From Yponomeuta sedellus (taxonomy: Eukaryota; Arthropoda; Insecta; Lepidoptera; Yponomeutidae): 64,000 bases of DNA. Position 1 is the stretch's first letter. Each line of letters starts with the position of its first letter. Below, piece after piece: positions 34,455 through 42,177 of this stretch. Made by a program: the position numbers and the translations under genes. A model generated the notes under the pieces. The model ran no database searches. It was not told the DNA's origin and was given only the letters and a program-made list of their open reading frames with translations. The stretch spans positions 25,923,501 through 25,987,500 of the forward strand of contig OW203725.1 in assembly GCA_934045075.1 (NCBI GenBank), in the 5' to 3' direction.

Positions 34455-37400
34455 ATGGCCACGTGCAGATTCCTGCAGGCCAATCTGAACCATTGCGCGA
34501 GAGCACAGGACTTGCTGATCCAGAGCCTTGCGCAGTGGCAGATACACGTGGCGGTTGTCGCTGAGCCTTACCGGGTTCCGGCGCACGCCGGCTGGGCGGG
34601 TGACGACGACGGCACTGTCGCATTGGTCGTGAGGACGGGCGCTGGGGCACCACCGTTGGAGCGGCTGTCGAAGGGGCGCGGGTGGGTCGCGGGGGAGGTT
34701 GATGGCACGATGATCGTCGCCGTGTACTTCTCTCCGAACGGCTCACTTGCGCAGTTCGAGCGATACCTCCGCCAGCTCGAAGTGTTGGTGGCCGGGCGCC
34801 GTCCTCGCCACGTACTCGTCGCTGGGGACCTCAACGCCAAGTCACCGATGTGGGAGTCCACGGTGACAAACGCGCGAGGCAGGGAGGCGGAGGACTGGGC
34901 CGTTGCGGGAGGATACACGGCACTGAACAGGGGAGGGGTGCACACTTGTGTACGACACGAGGGAGGATCGGTCGTGGACGTCACGTTTGCGACACACTCC
35001 CTTGCGCGCCGCGTCACGGGTTGGGAAGTCTTGGAGGAGGTAGAAACTCTGTCGGACCACCGATACATTCGGTTCGATGTGACGGCCCTCTCTACGGCTC
35101 CGACCGACCTGTGGCACCCTCTGCCGGGAGAGCCCCCGCGCTGGGCTGTCAAACAGCTGGACAGGGAGCTGCTGCACGAGGCTGCCGAGGTTGAGGCCTG
35201 GGTCAAGGGCTCCGCCGCCAGCCCCGAGGATATAGACGTTTCGGCCGAGGTTGAGTGGCTTCGTGGGGCGCTAACGCGAGCCTGTGACGTCGCGATGCCC
35301 CGTCTTCGGCCTGGTGCCCCCTTTCGCCGCGTGCACTGGTGGTCATCGGAGATCGCGGAACTGCGGCTCGCCTGCGTGCGCGCTAGGCGTGCACACGCCC
35401 GCAGCCGCCGGCGGCGACTCCGCGATCCCGAGGAGGAGGACCGCCTGCTTGCGGCATACAGGGAGAGCAAGACTGCTCTGTCGACAGCCATTGCGGCGGC
35501 AAAGGACGCCGGATTTGCAGAAATGCTGGCCTCCCTTGACGCAGACCCGTGGGGCCGTCCGTACCGAATGGTGCGAGACAAGCTCCGCCCGTTTGCGCCG
35601 CCGCTCACCCGGAGCATGAGGCCGGAGACGGTGGACACTGTGGTCGCCGGCCTATTTCCACCCGCGAATGGACTTTCGCCTCCCCCGATGGGACTACCGG
35701 ATGGGACGGCCGAAACCGAAGCGCCGGAAGTGACGGCGGCAGAGCTCGGTGCCGCTATGCAGCGCCTTCGCGGCCGCAGAAAGGCCCCGGGCTTGGACGG
35801 GATCCCGGGGCGCGCGTTGATCATCGCCCTGGACCCTCTGGAGGAGAGGTTCAGGGCCTTGCTCACCGCGTGCCTCGTGCGGGGCCAGTTTCCCCAGCCG
35901 TGGAAGGTGGGTAAACTTGTCCTGCTGAGGAAGGAGGGCCGACCGGCGGACTTGCCATCAGGCTACCGCCCGCTCGTTCTCTTGGATGAGGTGGGGAAGC
36001 TGTTCGAGCGCATCCTGGTGGCCCGACTCGTGCGGCACATGGAGACGGTGGGGCCGGACCTTTCCGAGGCCCAATTTGGATTCCGGCACTTCCGGTCCAC
36101 CGTCGACGCGATCCGCAGAGTGAAGGGGATGGCGGAGGAGGCGCTGGCGGGACGCGATATGTTACTCGCTGTTTCGCTCGACATAGCGAACGCGTTTAAC
36201 ACCCTCCCCTGGGCCTGCATTGAGGAGGCGCTCCGGTACCACGGCTTCCCGGAGCACATGCGCCGCATCATCGGAGCTTACCTCTCCGAGAGGGAGATCC
36301 GGTATCCGGCGCGGGACGAGTGGGCGGCGAAACCCATGTCACGCGGCGTTCCGCAGGGCTCGGCCCTTGGCCCTACGCTGTGGAACATCGGCTTCGACTG
36401 GGTGCTGCGGGGTGCGCTACCGGAGGGGGCCGGCGTGACCTGCTATGCGGATGATACGCTGGTCACCTCCCGCGGCGCTAACTTTAGCGAAGCGGCCGCG
36501 CTCGCTACCGCGAGTGTAGAGGAGGTGCTTCAGCGCATCCGAGGACTGGGGCTGGAGGTGGCGCTCCACAAATGCGAGGCCCTGTGCATTCATAGGCCGC
36601 GGAGGGGGCCGCCGAATGGGGCTCGAGTGACGGTGGATGGGGTGGGGATCGATGTCGGGTCGGCCATGCGCTACCTCGGCATCGTTCTGGACTCGCGTCT
36701 GACGTTTTGCGAGCACTTCCGACGGCTCGCGCCGCGACTCATGGCCGCGTGCAGTGCCCTCGGCCGCCTGCTGCCGAACGTCGGTGGGCCGAATGCGGCT
36801 TGCCGGCGGCTTTACGCGCTGGTGGTGCGGTCGATGGCGCTGTACGGAGCACCCGTGTGGGAGGACTCCCTGGGGCGGGCGAACAGGGCCCTGCTGCACC
36901 GTCCGCAGAGGGCTATTTGCCTGCGAATGGTGCACGGCTACCGCACCGTCTCTTACGAGGCGGCGTGTGTGCTGGCCGCTTGCCTGCCCTGGGAGATGGA
37001 TGCACGTGTGCTCACGCTGGTGTACGACCGCGTCGCCGAGTGCCGGGCCGCGGGGGAGCCCCCGTCGAGGGAGGAGATGCTGCGTTGGCGCATGCGAGCT
37101 CGCAGACGTCTGCTCATCAGATGGCTGCGCGCACTCGAGGAGCCTACGGCGGGCCACGACACTATCGCCGCGGTGAGGCCGGTTCTCGAGCGTTGGCTGA
37201 CGAGGAGGCACGGAGTCCTCTCCTTCCACCTTACGCAGCTCCTCTCGGGGCACGGTTGCTTCGGGAGATATCTGTGGAGGGTGGCGGGAGCGGAACCCAC
37301 ACCCGAGTGCCACCACTGCGGTCACGACGAGGACACGGCACATCACACGTTGGTGGAGTGCCCGGCGTGGGCGGACGAGAGGGCGGCGCTGACTGTCGTG

Positions 37401-37613
37401 ATAGGGGTGGACCTGTCGCTGCCGGCCGTCGTGCGCTCGATGGTCGACAGCGAGGTAGCTTGGCGGGCCGTCCAGGCCTTCGCTGAGGCAGTCATGACTG
37501 CTAAAGAGGAGGCTGAGAGGCAGCGCGAGCGTGACCCCGAGGCACGGCGCGGAAGGCGGGAGCGCAGAAGGCGCAGAGCGGGTGTCGGTCAGAGGGTGCA
37601 AGACCCGGGGTAG
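34455..37613 (+). CDS. TRAS-A ORF2, endonuclease/reverse transcriptase
   Basis: 1052 aa. It should nick the telomeric repeat and copy the element RNA into the nick. The AP-type endonuclease covers about residues 1-210 with expected residues N10, E37, D125/N127 (GDLNAKSPMW) and SDHRYI near 202. The RT domain covers about 430-760 with a GVPQGSALGP motif and the YADD catalytic box at 664-667. The C-terminus carries the CHHCGHDEDTAHHTLVEC motif. It is in the same frame as ORF1 and begins directly after its stop (TAAATG). Translation is therefore likely by termination-reinitiation, as shown for the related SART1, though stop readthrough would also keep the frame. Confidence 0.92.
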   Translation: MATCRFLQANLNHCARAQDLLIQSLAQWQIHVAVVAEPYRVPAHAGWAGDDDGTVALVVRTGAGAPPLERLSKGRGWVAGEVDGTMIVAVYFSPNGSLAQFERYLRQLEVLVAGRRPRHVLVAGDLNAKSPMWESTVTNARGREAEDWAVAGGYTALNRGGVHTCVRHEGGSVVDVTFATHSLARRVTGWEVLEEVETLSDHRYIRFDVTALSTAPTDLWHPLPGEPPRWAVKQLDRELLHEAAEVEAWVKGSAASPEDIDVSAEVEWLRGALTRACDVAMPRLRPGAPFRRVHWWSSEIAELRLACVRARRAHARSRRRRLRDPEEEDRLLAAYRESKTALSTAIAAAKDAGFAEMLASLDADPWGRPYRMVRDKLRPFAPPLTRSMRPETVDTVVAGLFPPANGLSPPPMGLPDGTAETEAPEVTAAELGAAMQRLRGRRKAPGLDGIPGRALIIALDPLEERFRALLTACLVRGQFPQPWKVGKLVLLRKEGRPADLPSGYRPLVLLDEVGKLFERILVARLVRHMETVGPDLSEAQFGFRHFRSTVDAIRRVKGMAEEALAGRDMLLAVSLDIANAFNTLPWACIEEALRYHGFPEHMRRIIGAYLSEREIRYPARDEWAAKPMSRGVPQGSALGPTLWNIGFDWVLRGALPEGAGVTCYADDTLVTSRGANFSEAAALATASVEEVLQRIRGLGLEVALHKCEALCIHRPRRGPPNGARVTVDGVGIDVGSAMRYLGIVLDSRLTFCEHFRRLAPRLMAACSALGRLLPNVGGPNAACRRLYALVVRSMALYGAPVWEDSLGRANRALLHRPQRAICLRMVHGYRTVSYEAACVLAACLPWEMDARVLTLVYDRVAECRAAGEPPSREEMLRWRMRARRRLLIRWLRALEEPTAGHDTIAAVRPVLERWLTRRHGVLSFHLTQLLSGHGCFGRYLWRVAGAEPTPECHHCGHDEDTAHHTLVECPAWADERAALTVVIGVDLSLPAVVRSMVDSEVAWRAVQAFAEAVMTAKEEAERQRERDPEARRGRRERRRRRAGVGQRVQDPG

Positions 37614-37845
37614 GTCTTGCGCCTGAATGACGAAGTGTCGGTCGGCGCCGTGTCTAGTGTCCCTGACACGGCGGTCGGCAAGATAGAGGGATGAAAGTGA
37701 TTTCATGAATGAGGATTAATTTATGGGGCGGCGGGCACCAGCCGCGCCGCCCGCGCACGCGAGGAGTGCGTGAGTAAATGTGATGGATGAACGGTGCAGA
37801 GGTCGTGCTGAATCTGGAGTTGTGATCTGGGTAGCATGACCGGCA

Positions 37846-38440
37846 CATAAGACGAGGAGAGGGATGGCGCTCAGGTCGTGCCTGCTGGCTGGCGCGGAGC
37901 GCTCGTCACTGACCTGCGACCCGCGTCTAGTACGGTACGATCAGCGACAGAAGAAGAATGAATGGCTCGTTATACATGCCGGACCGCGGGCCGGGCGTTA
38001 CCACGCGCTTGCCCCGCGATCCGAATGGTGTGCCGAGCAGATATACCAGGTGATGGATGAGTGGTGCTCGGATCGTGCTAGATCGACGTGGAGCGGGCGC
38101 CACCACACGTGCGACCCACGATCGTAACTGGTGCGACCGTCACATAAGACGAGGAGAGGGATGGCGCTCAGATCGTGCCTTCCGGCTGGCGCGGAGCGCT
38201 CGTCACTGACCTGCGACCCGCGTCTAGTACGGTACGATCAGTGACAGAAGATGAATGAATGGCTCGTTATACATGCCAGACCGCGGGCCGGGCGTCACCA
38301 CGCGCTTGCCCCGCGATCGGAATGGTGTGCCGAGCAGAAATACAAGGTGATGGAAGAGTGGTGCTAGGTACGTGCTAGATCGACGTGGAGCGGGCGCCAC
38401 CACACGTGCGACCCACGATCGTAACTGGTGCGACCAGCAC
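37846..38440 (+). repeat. 298-bp tandem duplication in TRAS-A 3' UTR
   Basis: The unit beginning CATAAGACGAGGAGAGGGAT at 37846 restarts at 38144 with about 95% identity. A third unit is cut short after ACTGGTGCGACC near 38440. All three TRAS-A copies share it. Confidence 0.85.
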
Positions 38441-38613
38441 AACAAACAAGATATGATGGATGCTATGATGAAGAGAATGGGGGTAGCGGAGCGCCTATGG
38501 CTCCTCCACCGCTACCCTATGCGGAAACGCAAAAGGTGGGGACGGGGTCGCCAGCCGAGTTGCGGAGGTGTCTTTGCGAATCACGTAGCTCAGTGTGAAT
38601 GGCGAGAGACGGA

Positions 38614-38701
38614 ACACCGGAGGGGTTTTAGTGGGTGCAAGCCCTACATAACCCGGCGTTTTCCCCGAGACGCCGGGTATCTGTCAGAGATTTCCCCTCC
38701 G
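38614..38701 (+). promoter_or_regulatory. TRAS-A 3'-terminal hairpin module
   Basis: After GGGGTTTTAG come three hairpins: GTGGG with CCTAC (one G-U pair; CCCAC in copies B and C), CCCGGCG with CGCCGGG, and ATCT with AGAT. The end TTTCCCCTCCG leads into poly(A). The same order with different stem sequences is found in the E, D, G and TelNA families. It is the likely RT start signal. Confidence 0.7.
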
Positions 38702-38724
38702 AAAAAAAAAAAAAAAAAAAAAAA

Positions 38725-39103
38725 GGTTAGGTTAGGTTAGGTTAGGTTAGGTTAGGTTAGGTTAGGTTAGGTTAGGTTAGGTTAGGTTAGGTTAGGTTAG
38801 GTTAGGTTAGGTTAGGTTAGGTTAGGTTAGGTTAGGTTAGGTTAGGTTAGGTTAGGTTAGGTTAGGTTAGGTTAGGTTAGGTTAGGTTAGGTTAGGTTAG
38901 GTTAGGTTAGGTTAGGTTAGGTTAGGTTAGGTTAGGTTAGGTTAGGTTAGGTTAGGTTAGGTTAGGTTAGGTTAGGTTAGGTTAGGTTAGGTTAGGTTAG
39001 GTTAGGTTAGGTTAGGTTAGGTTAGGTTAGGTTAGGTTAGGTTAGGTTAGGTTAGGTTAGGTTAGGTTAGGTTAGGTTAGGTTAGGTTAGGTTAGGTTAG
39101 GTT
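38725..39103 (+). repeat. telomeric (GGTTA)n array 2
   Basis: About 380 bp of exact repeats in the same orientation as array 1. Confidence 0.97.
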
Positions 39104-39497
39104 AGGCGGCGGAGAGGCGGAGAGAAGACGACCCTTCGTCTCAGCCGATCCGTCGCAGGAGGACAGGACGGAGAAGGAGAGCGTATGCTCACCTTCTTCC
39201 GGCCCCGTGAGGAATAGCGGATTGGGGAATCCGGCCTCACGAAGCGGAGCGGAGTGCTACGTGTTCTGAGCATTCCGCTCACACCTGGAGGATAATGGGC
39301 AATGGCGGGGTCCACCAGGACTGACGCTGGCGGAGTTGCGGAAGATTGCGAGGGCGTTCCCGCGACTCCGTCGTACGGCGTGAGAAGGAACACCATGGGG
39401 TTTTAGCCGGTAAGAGTCCGGCATAACCTTGTCGCCGTCCCCAGCGACAGGGTATCCATGAGGATTTCCCCATGAAAAAAAAAAAAAAAAAAAAAAA
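39104..39497 (+). mobile_element. 5'-truncated 3' stub of a third TRAS-like family (E)
   Basis: Only about 370 bp plus a 23-nt poly(A). It is unlike A, D or G except in the terminal module: GGGGTTTTAG, GCCGG/CCGGC, a 10-bp stem ACCTTGTCGC/GCGACAGGGT (one wobble), ATCC/GGAT, and TTTCCCC before poly(A). The left junction is GGTT|AGGCGG or GGTTAGG|CGG. Confidence 0.75.
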
Positions 39498-39621
39498 GGT
39501 TAGGTTAGGTTAGGTTAGGTTAGGTTAGGTTAGGTTAGGTTAGGTTAGGTTAGGTTAGGTTAGGTTAGGTTAGGTTAGGTTAGGTTAGGTTAGGTTAGGT
39601 TAGGTTAGGTTAGGTTAGGTT
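39498..39621 (+). repeat. telomeric (GGTTA)n array 3
   Basis: 124 bp of exact repeats, ending GGTT. Confidence 0.97.
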
Positions 39622-39784
39622 GGGGTGCGATGCCAGATTACCTTCCCGTGTGCCCTTCCGCTTCCGTTCCTACTGATTCATCTTGAACCAGTAGGAAGGG
39701 TAAGTGGCAAGGGCCGGTGCACCCTGGGCGCTGGTCAGTAACTTCTCTTTATGGGATCTTGCTGGCCAGCGGCGAAAAATCTGG
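39622..39784 (+). ncRNA. HDV-like self-cleaving ribozyme, TelNA copy 1
   Basis: The element's first nucleotides form P1: GGGGTGC (39622-39628) with GCACCCT (39719-39725), opening with a G-U pair as in HDV. P2 is CCAGAT (39633-39638) with ATCTGG (39779-39784). P3 is ACC (39640-39642) with GGT (39716-39718). P4 is CGCTGGTCAG (39729-39738) with CTGGCCAGCG (39762-39771), with one wobble. GGG at 39726-39728 can make P1.1 with CCC in the loop strand at 39645. The joining strand GCGAAAA (39772-39778) places the candidate catalytic C at 39773. The L3 strand is enlarged by an extra hairpin (TTCCTACTG/CAGTAGGAA). Cleavage would occur exactly at the element/telomere boundary. Activity is inferred. Confidence 0.8.
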
Positions 39785-39794
39785 AATCCGGTGG

Positions 39795-40184
39795 CGTCGC
39801 CTGGTCCCTGCTTCACACTGTGGAGTGGGGCCCAGGCGACTAAGAGGAGGAGGTCCGGCTGGGGGGGGCGCCTTCGGGTGCCTCGTACCAGTCGGACCGG
39901 AGTTACCGCTCTTTTGAGCGGTCGGAGGTGTCGTCGCCTGGTCCCTGCTTCACACTGTGGAGTGGGGCCCAGGCGACTAAGAGGAGGAGGTCCGGCTGGG
40001 GGGGGTGCCTTCGGGCGCCTCGTACCAGTCGGACCGGAGGTACCGCTCTTCGGAGCGGTATGAGGTGTCGTCGCCTGGTCCCTGCTTCACACTGTGGAGT
40101 GGGGCCCAGGCGACCAAGAGGAGGAGGTCCGGCTGGGGGGGGCGCTTTCGGGCGTCTCGTACCAGTCGGACCGGATGGCCGGAG
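39795..40184 (+). repeat. 137-bp tandem monomers, 3 units, TelNA copy 1
   Basis: Each unit folds into three hairpins: GTCGCCTGG/CCAGGCGAC; GGTCCGGCTGG/CCAGTCGGACC enclosing GGCGCC-UUCG-GGCGCC; and TACCGCTC-UUCG-GAGCGGTA. In unit 1 the last loop is TTTT. Differences between units preserve pairing through G-U wobbles. The third unit stops after GGACCGG. Confidence 0.85.
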
Positions 40185-40644
40185 GCGGAGGGTCCCCCGG
40201 TCCTCCGCCTCTGACACGGAGAGGGCCCACGCGGTCGCTCTCCACCTTCTCTGCCTCGGCAGAGAAGCGCTGGTGAGCGACGTGATGGGCCTCGCATCGA
40301 TGCGCCGCCCTCTTCTTGTCCCATTGCAGGGGCAGTGGGGCGGGGGGGGAGGGCGGCGCATTGGTGCGTATGGTGGACTGCGGGGGTGGAGCGGAGGGAG
40401 GAGGAGCCTCCAGCCGCTCCACTCCGGCGCAGATGTGAGGGCGGGAGAGGGCTGGTAGTTTCTGCTGGACCTCTTCCGCCCTTAACTTCGTTTGCACGTG
40501 CCACTTCTGGCGCGTGCAATCATCCAGATGTCAAGGGGATTGCCTTATCTTCCGAGGCAGTCCCCTATTGGTGCCAGCCCAGCTCGCAAGCTGGGCAGCC
40601 CGGGGGTGGACTGGTGAATTATATAGGTCCCAGGCCACCCCCAA

Positions 40645-40772
40645 GCAAGGGCATGAATGGAAGACGGGGAGTTTTAGTGGGTATTCCCAGCGCCCTAGTG
40701 GTGCTGGGCGAGTCCCACACGCGCCCGCCGCTTGCTAGCGGCGGGTAGTCCGTAAATGGATTTCTCCTCGAT
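40645..40772 (+). promoter_or_regulatory. TelNA 3' module shared with TRAS-D/G
   Basis: GGAGTTTTAGTGGG begins an outer stem that closes with CCCAC and encloses CCCAGC(GCC)/(GGT)GCTGGG. It is followed by CCCGCCGC/GCGGCGGG, then TCC/GGA, then TTTCTCCTCGAT and poly(A). This matches the TRAS-D end at 54405-54510 in order and in terminal sequence. Confidence 0.75.
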
Positions 40773-40793
40773 AAAAAAAAAAAAAAAAAAAAA

Positions 40794-40967
40794 GGTTAGG
40801 TTAGGTTAGGTTAGGTTAGGTTAGGTTAGGTTAGGTTAGGTTAGGTTAGGTTAGGTTAGGTTAGGTTAGGTTAGGTTAGGTTAGGTTAGGTTAGGTTAGG
40901 TTAGGTTAGGTTAGGTTAGGTTAGGTTAGGTTAGGTTAGGTTAGGTTAGGTTAGGTTAGGTTAGGTT
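40794..40967 (+). repeat. telomeric (GGTTA)n array 4
   Basis: 174 bp of exact repeats, ending GGTT. Confidence 0.97.
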
Positions 40968-40969
40968 TT

Positions 40970-41132
40970 GGGGTGCGATGCCAGATTACCTTCCCGTGTG
41001 CCCTTCCGCTTCCGTTCCTACTGATTCATCTTGAACCAGTAGGAAGGGTAAGTGACAAGGGCCGGTGCACCCTGGGCGTTGGTCAGTAACTTCTCTTTAT
41101 GGGATCTTGCTGGCCAGCGGCGAAAAATCTGG
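40970..41132 (+). ncRNA. HDV-like ribozyme, TelNA copy 2
   Basis: 163 nt, all helices as in copy 1. One change in P4 (CGTTGGTCAG) turns a C-G pair into U-G and keeps the helix. Confidence 0.78.
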
Positions 41133-41143
41133 TAACCTGGTGG

Positions 41144-41396
41144 CGTCGCCTGGTCCCTGCTTCACACTGTGGAGTGGGGCCCAGGCGACTAAGAGGAGGA
41201 GGTCCGGCTGGGGGGGGTGCCTTCGGGCGCCTCGTACCAGTCGGACCGGAGGTACCGCTCTTCGGAGCGGTATGAGGTGTCGTCGCCTGGTCCCTGCTTC
41301 ACACTGTGGAGTGGGGCCCAGGCGACCAAGAGGAGGAGGTCCGGCTGGGGGGGGCGCTTTCGGGCGCCTCGTACCAGTCGGACCGGATGGCCGGAG
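41144..41396 (+). repeat. 137-bp monomers, 2 units, TelNA copy 2
   Basis: Units start at 41144 and 41281, exactly 137 bp apart. Same hairpins with UUCG loops. Confidence 0.85.
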
Positions 41397-41980
41397 GCGG
41401 AGGGTACTCCCGTTCCTCCGCCTCTGACACGGAGAGGGCCCACGCGCTCGCTCTCCGCCTTCTCTGCCCCGGCAGAGAAGCGCTGGTGAGCGACGTGATG
41501 GGCCTCGCATCGATGCGCCGCCCTCTTCTTGTCCCATTGCAGGGGCAGTGGGGTGGGGGGGGGGCGGCGCGTTGGTGCGTATGGTGGACTGCGGGGGTGG
41601 AGCGGAGGGAGGAGGAGCCTCCAGCCGCTCCACTCCGGCGCAGATGTGAGGGCGGGAGAGGGCTGGTAGTTTCTGCTGGCCCTCTTTCGCCCTTATGTTC
41701 GTTTGCACGCGCCACTTTGGCGCGTGCATTCATCCTGGAGTAAAGGGGATTGCCTTGTCTTCCGAGGCAGTCCCCTATTGGTGCCAGCCCGGCTCGCAAG
41801 CTGGGCAGCCCGGGGGTGGACTGGTGAATTATATAGGTCCCAGGCCACCCCCCAGCAAGGGCATGAATGGAAGACGGGGAGTTTTAGTGGGTATTCCCAG
41901 CGCTCTTGTAGTGCTGGGCGAGTCCCACACGCGCCCGCCGCTTGCTAGCGGCGGGTAGTCCGTAAATGGATTTCTCCTCG

Positions 41981-42013
<33 letters not shown>

Positions 42014-42015
<2 letters not shown>

Positions 42016-42177
42016 TTAGGTTAGGTTAGGTTAGGTTAGGTTAGGTTAGGTTAGGTTAGGTTAGGTTAGGTTAGGTTAGGTTAGGTTAGGTTAGGTTAGG
42101 TTAGGTTAGGTTAGGTTAGGTTAGGTTAGGTTAGGTTAGGTTAGGTTAGGTTAGGTTAGGTTAGGTTAGGTTAGGTT
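42014..42177 (+). repeat. telomeric (GGTTA)n array 5
   Basis: 164 bp of exact repeats, ending GGTT. Confidence 0.97.

Larger units (their letters stand above)
31753..38724 (+). mobile_element. TRAS-A copy 1, full-length telomere-specific LINE
   Basis: A 6.97-kb element between telomeric arrays: 5' UTR (31753-31925), gag-like ORF1, EN-RT ORF2, a 1.09-kb 3' UTR and a 23-nt poly(A). The insertion joins GGTT on the left and GGTTAGG on the right. Both ORFs are open, so the copy may be active. Site specificity, two-ORF layout, AP endonuclease and C-terminal Cys/His motif are features of the R1-clade TRAS/SART group. Poly(A) next to the G-strand repeat fits priming from the nicked CCTAA strand, which I associate with TRAS. 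Confidence 0.9.
39622..40793 (+). mobile_element. TelNA copy 1, non-autonomous telomeric retroposon
   Basis: 1.15 kb plus a 21-nt poly(A). Order: HDV-like ribozyme (39622-39784), three 137-bp monomers starting at 39795, 39932 and 40069 (the third partial), a hairpin-rich middle (about 40185-40375), then about 390 bp homologous to the last ORF2 codons and 3' UTR of TRAS-D/G. No family-like protein is encoded. Open frames on both strands reflect high GC. The 5' end is identical in all four copies, so these are full-length units and not random truncations. Confidence 0.85.
40968..42013 (+). mobile_element. TelNA copy 2
   Basis: Same architecture as copy 1, with two 137-bp monomers (from 41144 and 41281). 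Two extra T residues stand between GGTT and the GGGG start, as expected from untemplated or microhomology-driven 5' joining. Poly(A) is 31 nt. Confidence 0.85.

Noticed and set aside
39928..40458. Overlapping 130-200 codon frames on both strands of the TelNA elements
   Set aside because: They repeat with the 137-bp monomers, change frame between units (137 is not a multiple of 3), and carry no known domain. The element is better explained as structured RNA.
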